Positions 37,376-47,938 of a stretch of 64,000 nucleotides of DNA are shown here, piece after piece. How positions within the stretch are numbered: position 1 is the first letter of the stretch; every line of letters begins with the position of its first letter. The translations under genes and the position numbers were made by a program. Source of the stretch: Todiramphus chloris collaris (taxonomy: Eukaryota > Chordata > Aves > Coraciiformes > Alcedinidae); contig JANVCC010000018.1 of assembly GCA_025345505.1 (NCBI GenBank), forward strand, positions 33,628,040-33,692,039, given 5' to 3'. The notes beneath the pieces are model-generated. The model ran no database searches. It was not told where the DNA came from and saw only the letters and a list, made by a program, of their open reading frames with translations.

Positions 37376-37547
37376 ATGGAGAACCAGAAGCATTCAGTAG
37401 CTTTATGAAAATTTTTGAGGAACTCCATCAATTTGCTGTGACTGTGAAAATCTCCTTATTGCTTCAGCAGGTGCTTAGAAGCAGCACACCTGCCAAAACT
37501 TTGCTGACATGCAAGAATCTGCAACCTACCAGGATAGTCACTTCAAG
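37376..37547 (+). other. Exon-like segment, 172 bp, product unknown
   Basis: A strong acceptor-like sequence (pyrimidine-rich attttcttcttgttctttta and then catttgtag, ending 37375) precedes a frame open to a donor-like 'tcaag|gtagag' at 37547/37548. Between them the frame encodes about 57 residues (GEPEAFSSFMKIFEELHQFA at the start), with two bases of a split codon at the 5' side and two at the 3' side. I do not recognise the peptide. No partner exons were found in the window. It could be a real coding or lncRNA exon or a chance combination, and chance is the default reading. Confidence 0.2.
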
Positions 37548-38762
37548 GTAGAGTGCTTGTAATGCATATGCCACCTAGGGCCAACAGAAAGATTTGTGCA
37601 ACAGGCTTGAGCCTTCCTTCTGCCTTTTTCCCAGTGTGTTTCTGTGCATATCTCCAACTAGAAAGATAATTAGTAATTGGATATGGTGTACGGGACTGAA
37701 CTAACTTGCTTAAGGAAGAAACTACACTGAGATATTTTTAGATTTTTGAGCCAGGTTGCCAATAGCCAAAACCAATAAAAGGTAATGTGTTGTTACTCAA
37801 GTCATGATGAAAGTTATAGCAACAATTTCATTTGCCGAGGAAGGTCTGACTATTTTTGGCCTTTAGATAAAGATGAATAAGAAATTGAATTACACATTTT
37901 ATTAAATAGACAAATGTAATTGTGTTGTTCTCTGGTTTAGGAGGACAGATGGAATGTAAAATAGGGTAGATGAAGGAGGCTTGAACACAAATTCTTAAAC
38001 AATAACTCAAAAGTCATAATCCAACCTGTAAGTAAGAGCCATATGATATAAATAAGTCATGGCTGTGTGGCACATTTGATTGTGGCTCAGATATTGGGTA
38101 TAAAACAGCAATTAAATGCCTGGAAAGCAGCTGCTTGCCTGTCTATAAGACATCTGGCTTTTTTGCTCAGCCCAGGAAGAACTTTAGCTGCTAAAGCCAA
38201 CTGTTGTGTTTCAGGGACCTGTTTTATTTTCCAGTAGAAAATGTAAGTGTAATGTGACACAAAGCAATTTCCCCTTTTAAATTGCTTAGAATTTTTAGAT
38301 TCCTTTTTTTGGATCATTACTGGAGAAATCTATGTGGCTTCTGACACTCTTTTCTGCTGCCCTTCCTATTTGCCCCTGATCTACTAGTCAGGCTGGTTTG
38401 ATCATTATATTTGGCATAGATTCCCTGCCTTTAAAAGGCTCACCACTTTGTCTTAATGGTGCTTTTATTATTTAACACAATCCAGAGAAAGATTGTGTTA
38501 AATGTTGCTTTATGAGCCAAATGCAGCCATCTGAATGCTATGGAGTCAGGAGGCTGTAGCTACCATTGCATGTATTGCACTGCCTGTCAGTGCTTCCTCC
38601 TGGTGCCCTTTGCTAGCCTCAAGTCATAGGGCAGTTTTCTTTATATTTTTGCTGATTTCTCACCCTCTCGAGGAATGCAGAAGTTTCAAGAAAGACAACA
38701 CGGAGGCATTTGTCCGAGAGACATGCAATATAGGAAAGCACAACACTTAAGCTGAAATTCTT

Positions 38763-38799
38763 CTTTTCTTTTTTTTTTTTTTTTTTTTTTTTTTTTCTT
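38763..38799. repeat. Poly-T tract
   Basis: About 30 or more T residues with few interruptions. On the minus strand it could be the poly(A) tail of a retrocopy whose body would lie to the right, but no body is recognisable there. Confidence 0.9.
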
Positions 38800-39278
38800 T
38801 AAGGAATATAGGCAATACAATTTCCTTTTTAATATGAGATGAATGGAATTCAGTTCTGTCTTGCTGAAAGCCACTGAGATAGCTGAAAAGCCTTCCAATT
38901 CTATTTTCAATTTTCTTTTTTCTGTTTTGAAATTTTTCATGAAGTGTTCACTGACAGAAAATGAAACTGAACCTAAAGATCACCCTTTGCTACTTGTTTG
39001 TTCTGGTCTGGTTGGTATACACAGGTTAACTTTTCCAGTGAGATGAAATACTTATAGATTTTTCTTGTGAATTTTTGGGAGCTAGCTGAGGTATAATCTG
39101 GCACTTTATTTATCCATGAAAAATCAAACTAGTTTTTTTATGTGTTTGGGGTTTTTTCTTTCTTTCAGAACACATTATGGTAAAAGCATTGCTACATACA
39201 GTCATACAGTTCTGGTGACATAGAATGGACCATTTTAGGGTGGAGTGAGTAACAGTGCTGTTGACTGACAAATAAATA

Positions 39279-39322
39279 TATGTGTGTGTGCATGAGTCTG
39301 CAAGCAAGTGTGTGTGTGTGTG
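39279..39322. repeat. Two (TG)n microsatellites
   Basis: Short TG runs at about 39279-39290 and 39308-39322 separated by catgagtctgcaagcaag. Confidence 0.9.
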
Positions 39323-41180
39323 CATCTAAAATAGCACTTAGAGAAGTGGAAACTCAATCCTTGGCAGCTAATCATGATTTTTTTTACCCTAAGACACAAT
39401 CCTTAACATGATCTTTTACTCTTGCTATGCACTGCTGGCTTACAAGGTTTGATTTAACTACACCACGGATAAGCAGACTATGCACTTGCAAAGCAATACC
39501 CTGGGGATGTATCACAGAATATGCACCAAACTTACTTTTAGCTATACTAAAATGAAGACCACCACAGACCTTAGTAAATTCATTCCTAAGTTATGACTTG
39601 AAAATTTCCTTTGAGTTATAATAGCAAAAGAATTCAGACTAAGATAACAGATTATATAAGGAGTTATTCAACTGTGTTATGTTAGTCTATAATGGTTCCT
39701 TCAGAGTGAGAGAGAAGCTGTAGATAAAATGGAAAAAAGTTTTTCCATTCACAGCATGTAATCTGAAGCATGCTTGTTTCGAAACTCTTTCCTTGATTGT
39801 GGCACAATGGGAGGAGTTTTCCCAGAGAGCAATTAATTTTAGTCAAAACCATCATTCATTTTAGCTAAGGAATATGTATGTTCAAGTAGTTTTGAAGAAA
39901 GTGTGCACCCTTTTGTCCTTTAAAAACACATAATCTGATTTGGCAGGGCACATTCATGGTGTCTCTGTGGTAGATTTTCTATTAACTTTATTTAAATACT
40001 CCTAAATGCAAGCTAGATGAGTAGGTTTGAGACATTCATTAAAGTCTACTCCACAACATGTATTATATGAAAAATGGCTTTGCTACTGAGAATGATTGGT
40101 ATGTCAAGAATTTCATTTCAGGCAACATTTTGTTATTAGAACAAGCTTCTGTTGTCTACACAGGGGTTTTGTTCAGAAAGATGTAATGCAAGATAGGAAA
40201 AAAAGCATCCTTCCAGTGTTCTTATCTACTATGCAATACTTCTTTTGTAAGCATAGATAATAATTCTAATATTTTTTTCATTTCCTTGGGTGCTGCTGCT
40301 CACTCACATCTTATAATGGTCCTCATGATTTTACTGCTGCTTCTCTGGGGGCTAGAAAAATAATCAAAGAACTTGTTTTTCAGTGAACAGTGTACTTGTT
40401 TATTGAAACCTTAGAATCAAATGCCTTAAAGGTGATCTTTTAAATGCCTTTTTGCCTTTTTATACATCCTGTGTAAATTACAAAGACTATCACATTAAAA
40501 CATGTTTTCATTATTGCTTTCTGCATCGTTAAAACTTGATAGGCCAATTTCTCTTTTGTTTCCTTTTGAAATAATACCAGTTTCTGAAAAGAGAGGAAGG
40601 AGTGAGGATTGAAGTAGGTCACAGCATTGGTGACATCACCATGCCAGTCCTCTCAAACTGCCCCAAGAGTCAAATCATCCATAAATACGGAGGAAAGTGT
40701 GAATCTGATTAAAGTAAAAAGAAACAAAACAGACCAATAGTTTGTTCAGTAGGTTTCTGTGGTTTCTGTTTTGTTTTGTTCTTGTTTATATCCTGTCCCA
40801 CTCTTGCCCTTCTGGAAGCATTATTATTTCTCTCTCTTTTTTGTACACTGATAAGCAAGTTTTAAAATTCTTTCAAATCAATACAACTCTGTGGCAATCA
40901 TGTGTGCAGGACCATAGGTTTCTCTGGGTAGCAGATACATTTTTCTTTCCATCTTAGAAGACATCTACCATACATTATTACTACAGTGACTATTTTTACA
41001 AAACCCTTGCTTCCTGAACAACAACCGCATTTCCAGAGACTGTTTGCATATGCCAGCAGCAGATAAAGTTAGCACATTAAGCAACAGAGGCAGCTAAGGA
41101 ATGGGGGCAATGCACTGGATGGTGCTTGCTCTCTCATTTGTATATTTACTTGCTTTTAAAAAGTTTTCCTATCTCATCGT

Positions 41181-41322
41181 GAACAACAACAACAAAAAAA
41201 TAAATCATCAAACAAACAAAAACCCAAACAAGCAAACAAACAAAAAAAGGGAAAATACAAACAACAACAACAAAAAAAAAAAACACACACAAAAGCCCAT
41301 GAAAAACAAACAAACCACCACC
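41181..41322. repeat. A-rich (CAA/CAAA)n low-complexity stretch
   Basis: Mixed caa, caaa and aaac units with short (CA)n, about 140 bp. Lys/Asn-rich and Phe-rich frames across it on the two strands are composition artefacts. Confidence 0.92.
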
Positions 41323-42087
41323 AGAAAATGAAAGTATGTGATACTTGCTGGGACATGAAACACCTGATTATTATATGTTGCCTCTGACAATGGGCCAAGT
41401 CACCACTGATCGCCATGAGATCATCACAGCTATTGGAAGTGAATCATCACCTGAGCTCTCTGGATCTACTGTGAAACCATTACAACATTTATAAATGCAT
41501 TTTTTGCCTTGTCTAGTGTAGAGTGTACAAAGTATAGTGCAGTCAATAGCAGGCAAATACCTGAAGCTTCTTGAAACACAGAATTTTTTTGGACACCATT
41601 AGACAAGACATCCTAGAAGCAAAGGAAGCAAAAGAATGATGAAAGGGGAAGCAGGGATGAACTTGCCACCCAGTGTCTCACATCAACATTAAACACATCA
41701 GAAAGAGGCCAACTAGCAATCTCCTGCATGTCAGCTGAGTGAGCTGGATACTGCATCCCAGGGGGAGTCTGAGGGCATGTTTTACATACTCCTCTACCCT
41801 ATCTCTAACCAACAGGATCCTGTAATTTTCAACCATTTTCCTGCTTGCATGTCTCTGAATGTCAGCAGTAGGTGAAGTTGACACACACAGCAGTTGAAGC
41901 ATTTTAAGGATCTGCTATAATTCACTGGAAGAAGTTTACTATCATTTCTAGTTGTGTTTTATCATGTAAAGGTCACCTTTCTTCTGGACATAATCAGTTT
42001 TCCCTGTTTCCATTTTTCCTTTAACATCTTCCAAACTAAAATAATTAATGAAAGTTAAATTTGGGGAAAGCAATTAATTTCACGGAT

Positions 42088-42362
42088 CAAAAATCACAGA
42101 ACCACTTAATGACTGAGGTCAGAAGGGACCTCTGGATATCATATGGGCCAAGCCCCTGCTCAAGCAGGGTTACTTATAACAGGTTGCCCAGGACCATGAC
42201 CACATGGCTTTTGAATATTTCCAAGGATGGAGACTCCACAACCTCTCTTGGTACCCTGTGCCAGTGCTCAGTCACCCTCACAGTGAAAAAGTGTTCCCTG
42301 ATGCTTAGATGAAATCTCCTGTGTTTCAGTTTGTGCCCATTTCCTCTTGTCCAATCAATTAA
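42088..42362 (-). mobile_element. CR1 LINE 3' end, minus orientation
   Basis: Plus-strand reading runs from aaatcacagaaccacttaat and gaggtcagaagggacctctg through caagcagggttacttataac, aggttgcccaggaccatgac and ccaaggatggagactccaca to gtgcccatttcctcttgtcc. These are CR1 3' UTR and ORF2 C-terminal landmarks in reverse. The terminal octamers are eroded to aatcacaga. It is an older, 5'-truncated copy of about 275 bp. Confidence 0.93.
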
Positions 42363-43472
42363 AAAGGAAGTAATAGCCTGCAGTGAACCAAATAGATAGA
42401 AGCTAATCCATGTATTTCATTGTAGTGTCCAACTCAAGTATGCAGCACAGGAGAGTCTCTGGCAAAATGCTTGGTTCATTTCTGGGAAAGAAATAAAATT
42501 ACACAATTAAACTTCCTCAGCACTATCAGCCACTCATGTTTGCAGAGTTAGGCATTGGACATGTCTTTAATTTGAAAGGTGTGAAGTATTACTTTCAGTC
42601 AACTCAACAAGCATTTTTCTTCCAGCATTTAGTCTTCAAACTCATAAATCTCAGCAGCAACTACCACATAAATCTTCAAAACTGAGCAGTAGGTAGAACC
42701 TGATGCTTTTAATTATCTTTCAACTGTTGCTGAGATGCTGTCTTTTAAATTGCTGCTACAACTACTTAATTTTCCACCCCAGCATTACCAATTGTTCAGG
42801 TTTTATTATAATTATTATTCATCATTTTTTCTTTTCACTTGAATGGTGGAAGATAATAGCCATGTCACAGTGATGCAGCACTAACTCCAGGCACCAGCCC
42901 TTGTGATGTCATGGCTGTGTCACTGCAGGTAGAATGCTGGTGGTGTCTGTGTCACAGTGGGGTTGCTGACATGGGAGGCCCAGGATGGGCTGCAACAGCC
43001 TGGACTGACAGGCAATCATCCAGATGAGCAAGGGGTGGACAGACGCTGCTGCCCATGGCAATAGGGGGTGGCTGATCCTCCTTTGTTGCTTCTGTTATCT
43101 GTCACCGCTGGACATCTGGGCAGGGATGTGACCAAACCATGGCATGCTTCTGTCCTCTCCCTCCTCTGCCACTCAGATGGAAAAGGTTGCAAATTCCTGA
43201 AAGGACACTGAACTAAGAATAAAGAAACACACAGTCTGTACACTCTCATGGTCCTAAAGGCACCTGGAAAACACTTACAACCCTGGACAAAGGAAACTCC
43301 ACACCACCCTCCCTGTTTATACTGATCATAGTCTAAAGGGACCTGGAGGATCCCCAGAGCTGTAGATAAATGGAGCACCTCACCATCCACCTACTCTGTG
43401 TGAATCTTTCTGTTATATGAACCCTTTGGGTGCTTCTAGTATGTGTTGGTTTTTTATGGGAAACCTATTGGG

Positions 43473-43508
<36 letters not shown>

Positions 43509-43552
43509 ATAAAGTTGATCAGAAGAAACCATTTGGTGTTTTTCAGATGGTG
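42363..43552. other. Unassigned sequence with a GC-richer patch
   Basis: The part from about 42880 to 43400 is clearly GC-richer than its surroundings. It contains a 124-codon minus-strand frame (43016-43390) and a plus-strand AATAAA at about 43218. It could be an unrecognised LTR or other repeat. I see no domain, terminal repeats or target duplication. It ends before a T-run at about 43480-43506, close to the following LTR. Confidence 0.35.
43480..43506. repeat. Poly-T tract
   Basis: Uninterrupted run of about 27 T residues. Confidence 0.92.
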
Positions 43553-44326
43553 TGTCATGGTTTAGGGTCAGGGTGGCCCCTTAGACCTATAACAGATGAT
43601 CTCTCTTAACCCCCCTCCCTCCCCAAAGGGGAAGAGAAATGGAATAAAGGGAGAGAGAGTTACTGATTAGAAAAAGAAACTAGAACAGCTTTAATGAAAA
43701 TGAAATTAATAATAAATAAAATTTAATATATACAAATATATACAAAACCAGTATCAAACCCAACCTCCCTGATGGTAATTACATCATTGTCACCACTGAG
43801 GCTGTGGAGCAGGCACTGGGGGAGTCCCAGACTGGACCCCGCAGCAGACAGGAGCTGTGTTCAGAAGCTGGATTCTGGTACCACATTCAGGAACACACAG
43901 GCCAGGATAAAAAGCAGAATGGACAGAGACCTCCTTGGATGCTGCAAGAAGGAACTGAAAGAGGACCCAAGCCAAGCAAAGCTGGCAAAGCAGTCCAAGA
44001 TGGGAGAAGAGCCACAGACTCTTCAGATCCCTCAGCTCTATGCCGAATATGATGTCTATGGGCTGGAATACCTCATTGGTCAGTTTAGGGTCTGCTCCTC
44101 CCTACAGGTGTGGCCTTTCACTTTTCTGCACCCCACAATGTGGCACACAAGATCCAGTAGTGTCCTTGGTCTGCACACCAATCCTTGGCAGTAACTCTAA
44201 CCATGGGGTGTTATCACTGCTAGAAGCAGACCAGGCTGCTAACTTCAGACAGTGCAGTTAGAAGAACTGAGCTGAAAAGTAAAATCACTGAACAGAATTA
44301 GTTCTGTTCTCACTCAAACCAGGACA
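43553..44326 (-). mobile_element. Solo LTR of an avian endogenous retrovirus, minus orientation, 5-bp target duplication
   Basis: On the minus strand it runs from TGTCCTGGTTTGAGTGAGAA to CCCTAAACCATGACA, 774 bp, with the TG...CA ends expected of an LTR. The direct repeat tggtg lies immediately outside both ends (43548-43552 and 44327-44331), a perfect 5-bp target-site duplication. No retroviral genes lie beside it, so this is a solo LTR left after recombination between the two LTRs of a provirus. Inside are a TATA-like element, and near the right end (in its orientation) an A+T-rich stretch and a poly(A)-signal-like region. A 5-bp duplication fits ERVL-type elements. Open frames across it (up to 140 codons) are chance. 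It is the most complete of the three family members here. Confidence 0.92.
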
Positions 44327-45951
44327 TGGTGTTAAGAAGGTAATAACTGCAATTTTAGGGATGAAAAAGAATAAAGTTAATTTAGATAGACTAAAGTTGC
44401 TGTCATCTTTTGCTCTTGTAGTCAGGCTTCTTCGAAGCCAAAGCAACAAAAATCTACACACAAAAGAACAGAAAAAATATCTGCAAAGGAAGAAAATGTA
44501 CCCATCTTTCTACTGTCTCAGAGAGAATATCTGTATGGAAAAAATTCTCAGGCTACCTCTAAGTACCCAGCACAGTATGTTAGAAGTGATTTCATTGTGT
44601 TAGCATGGTAGTCCCCTCTGTCTATTCATCTGGTTGAGGAGTATCATTAGCTCAGGGAAAGCACTCTATTAATATATCTGTACTTCTTCAGTTCCTGAGC
44701 TAGCCTGTTTACATCTAGCTGATATATTCCACAGTCCATGCTTAGACTGACTTTGTCTTGCTGTCAGAGAAGAACAAGCGTAAAGTATCACAGACACAGA
44801 GTGTTGAGAAACCTTTGACACAGGGTAAATAGGTGGGAAAAACGAATTTCACAAACAAGCAGATCAGTTGCAGTCTGGTCGGTATTGAGAGTCTCTGTTG
44901 CAAGGGTTTTTCTAGCAGCACCATCAACTGGATTAGGAGACACTCCTTGAACTACTGGTCTGTTGAATTATAGCCAGATGAACTGTGGTCCTGAGTGATC
45001 ACTCCAGCAAACACATGATCCATCACTATTGAGTACCTTAAACTAAATAACAAACATATCCTCACTCTCTTAACTATGTACATGAGATTGTCCTACACAA
45101 TCATTTTAATATCTGAAGGAACAGTTTCTACTGGCTATTATTATTATTATATTGTATCTTATATTATCTCGTATGGTTTGGTCAATGTTGCAGCAAGAAA
45201 CACCTTGGGAGTCTTTGGGATGGCCAGATTCTCCACCCAGGATATTAATCTGCACACTGAAGATGTGTGCAGCCTAATAAAGTAGTTAATATAAATGGCT
45301 GCTGTCACAAAGGAAAATTTTCATATCAGTATTTTAGTTTTCAGTTTGTCTCCTGATATTCTCTTACTACTTTTAGCTTCTTCGGATCTTACCCAAAATA
45401 CACCTTGGTCAGAAGTCTGTCTCTGCCCTCTAGAAGGCTCTGGAAGAACGCATTCTTTTTATTCTATCTCTTTTTTTTTTTTTTTTTTTATTATTTATAT
45501 TTCTATATGTCTGTATTCTTTTTATTCTATCTCTTTTTTTTTTTTTTTTTAAATATAGATAGTACTACGTGTCTCTAATTTCTATTGAGTTTGAATTTTA
45601 TGTAGCAAGCTGTGTTATAGTCCAGGTTGTCTAGGACAACAAAGCCTAGGCCTCTGCTTAACAGTATTTACTGTTCTTTACCCTGACTCCTATGTGATAG
45701 AAATGCTCTATCCACCAGAATATGACATCTGATTCAGAAACTTAGCAGTAGTTAGTAGTCAAACCAGGAAGTGGGAAATTGGTCTCAACACTTTCTTTGC
45801 TTGAGTGACTGAATAGAGCAACAAGGTATCATGTTCAAAAATCTGTTGCCTGTCAACATGCACTGTGTTCCACTTGCATGCCACTTGGAGAAAATGTCTT
45901 ACTTTTGATAATCCTATCTAAATTCAGATATTTACTTCTTAGCTTGGACAT
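44327..45951. other. Unique sequence between two inverted LTRs, no gene seen
   Basis: No gene recognised. Contains a (TTA)n run at about 45136-45151 and a 63-bp tandem duplication with T-runs at 45452-45562. It shows no retroviral features, so the two flanking LTRs are not the ends of one provirus. Confidence 0.6.
45452..45562. repeat. 63-bp tandem duplication with long T-runs
   Basis: The block attctttttattctatctc followed by about 19 Ts occurs at 45452 and again at 45515, each followed by A+T-rich sequence. The period is 63 bp. The near identity of the two copies suggests a recent duplication or an unstable tract. Confidence 0.88.
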
Positions 45952-46634
45952 TGTCCTGATTTGAGTGAGAACAGAACTAATTCTGTTCAGTGATTTTACT
46001 TTTCAGCTCAGTTCTTCTAACTCACTGCACTGTCTGAAGTTAGCAGCCTCTTCTCACAGGCAGGGTCTGCTTCTGGCACTGGTAACACCCCACGTTTAGA
46101 GTTAGTACCAAGGACTGGTGTGCAGACCAAGGCCACTGCTGGATCTTGTGGACGAAGATTTAGTGCAGAAAATAAAAGGCCACACCTGCAGGGAGAAGCA
46201 AACAGGACAGGTGACCCCAAACTGACCAACGATGGTTTCCGTGCCATTGATATCAGTATGAGAGGTTGTGAGGATCAAGTTCTCTTCAAAATAGCCGGCA
46301 TCTGACTGTTCCACCTTCTATCCTGATCCATGTGTCCTGCATCCAGTTCCAGAATCCAGCTCCTGAATCTATTTCCTGTCTTCCACTGGGCTCAGTCTCA
46401 GCCTTCCCCAGTGCCTGCTCCATAGCATCAGTGGTGATGATGAAGTAATTGCCATCCAGGGGTTGGATTTGATACTAGTTTTGTATATATTCCATTTTAT
46501 TAGTATTATTTTCATCAGTTTTCTAATCAATAAGTCTCTCTCATTCCCTTTCTCTTCCCCTTTGGGAAGGGAGAGGGGTTAATAAAGAGCATCTGTTATT
46601 CATCTAGAGGCCATCCCAGTCTCTAACCTTGACA
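45952..46634 (+). mobile_element. Solo LTR of an avian endogenous retrovirus (same family as 43.6 kb), plus orientation
   Basis: It starts TGTCCTGATTTGAGTGAGAA and ends near ctctaaccttgaca, about 683 bp. It matches the reverse complement of 43553-44326 along its length: cagtgattttacttttcagc, gttagcagcc, ggccacacctgcagggag, ttttgtatatattccatttt and a gttaataaagagc poly(A) region near the end. The flanks are gacat on the left and gatac on the right, not a clean duplication, so the target repeat has decayed or an end is misplaced by a base or two. There are no internal retroviral genes, so it is a solo LTR fossil, probably ERVL-like. Confidence 0.9.
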
Positions 46635-47890
46635 GATACAGGTTTATTACATCTTCATCATGGCCAGCTTTGCAGGAGAACAATTTTTCTCTTAATATAC
46701 TGGTTGATACAAATTTTTGGTGGAAATATATTGACAAACCACAGTGAAACAGCTGTGTTAGTTTGAAATGGCCTTTGAAATGTTGTTCTTCAAAATATGC
46801 AAACATACTGTAAGGTGCACTTTCCCATATCTCTCTACCTGCAACACAGTCATGATATCATTTTAAAGAAAGCACAAGCACATACATAATAGCAGAGAAC
46901 TCCCTGAATCTGTATGCCAGATGTATATGATGTCACTAATGTTACTTTTTTCTTCTCTTGATTTATCTTAGCCTTGCCCTGAGAGAACAAGAAGGTTATG
47001 GTCTCCACATAATTGGCATTTTGGTTGAGGAGTCCCAGCTTAATCCTAGACCTTTTGTTTTGTCTGTCACATGACAGCAGACATGGATGGTGCCCAGCTG
47101 AGATTAAAATCACCTTTACTTATCTAGCGAATCACTCAGTATCTCTATTTAACATTCAGAATTTCCATTAAAGAATATTAACTATGCAACATCACTATGC
47201 AGACTTTCAGAAGATAACATACCTTCTGACAATTCTGAAAATGCAAATTTGATACTTCTGTTTCTACTGTTCTCCTAATCTATATTAGTAAAGATACTTA
47301 GCAGCTATGTATGGTAGAATTCAGAAATGAACAGATATAGGGAAGAATTTTATTTCTAGTTGCCTTTCAAAGGAAATACTAGAAAATAAGAGATGAGATT
47401 TACTAGGCAAAATTATACTTAGCATCATTTTAAGATATCCTAGGTCATCCTTCCTACCTCCTTGCTCCAGAAGGACAGAAGTCTCTCACAGGTCCTATAT
47501 TATCTGAGAAACCATGTGTAGATGTCGCAGATACTCCAGGATGTCTAAAATTCCACTAAAGAGCTATTAATTCAATTCCACATGCCCTTTTTAGTCTGGG
47601 TATTATAGTACAACAGAACTAAGTTTTCATTTAAATTTTAGTTAAAATAATGTCATTGGTAATATTTTCTGTCTTAATTTTCTCATTTTGTTTAAAACTT
47701 CTTGAAACACAGCATTTTAGGAAAAAAATAATTTAAAAATAAAGATTAAAGTATACATTGCGTACACTGGTGAGGTAGAAGAGACTGGTGTGTGAAGCAC
47801 AGAAAGCTAGGACATCATACTGGCAGCATCTTCAGCAGACCATGCATTTGAATTCATAGCCTCTCACAGCAACCATTGCTCAACAAACTT

Positions 47891-47938
47891 TTAAAATATT
47901 ATTTTAAAAATATTTTTAAAATATAAAATATTTTTAAA
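47891..47938. repeat. A+T-only block with repeated, self-complementary aaaatatttttaaa
   Basis: The motif aaaatatttttaaa occurs twice and its core aaaatatttt is self-complementary. The 48-bp block is almost entirely A and T and could extrude or melt easily. Confidence 0.85.

Larger units (their letters stand above)
30827..42087. other. Long repeat-poor stretch without a recognisable gene
   Basis: About 11 kb with no LINE or LTR I can recognise. Open frames are short. Named features inside are the TA microsatellite at 31664, the ATGCAAA cluster at 34566-34606, an exon-like segment at 37376-37547, the poly-T tract at 38763, TG microsatellites near 39280-39322 and an A-rich low-complexity stretch at 41181-41322. 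A small GC-richer patch lies at about 35850-35945. Absence of insertions over such a length is unusual next to the repeat-dense first half and may reflect a functional or simply undisturbed region. Confidence 0.45.

Noticed and set aside
38686-38940. Minus-strand frame with a long lysine run
   Set aside because: The lysines come from the poly-T tract at 38763-38799.
41174-41416. Phe/Cys-rich minus-strand frame resembling a membrane protein
   Set aside because: It is the translation of an A-rich (CAA/CAAA)n low-complexity stretch.
43480-43552. Poly-T tract as the tail of a minus-strand retrocopy
   Set aside because: No recognisable gene-derived body lies to its right before the LTR begins.
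43772-44194. 140-codon plus-strand frame, among the longer ones in the window
   Set aside because: It lies wholly inside the minus-strand solo LTR 43553-44326 and runs antisense to it, so it is a chance frame.
43553-46634. The two LTRs as the ends of a single provirus
   Set aside because: They are in opposite orientation, the left one has its own target duplication, and the spacer has no retroviral content.
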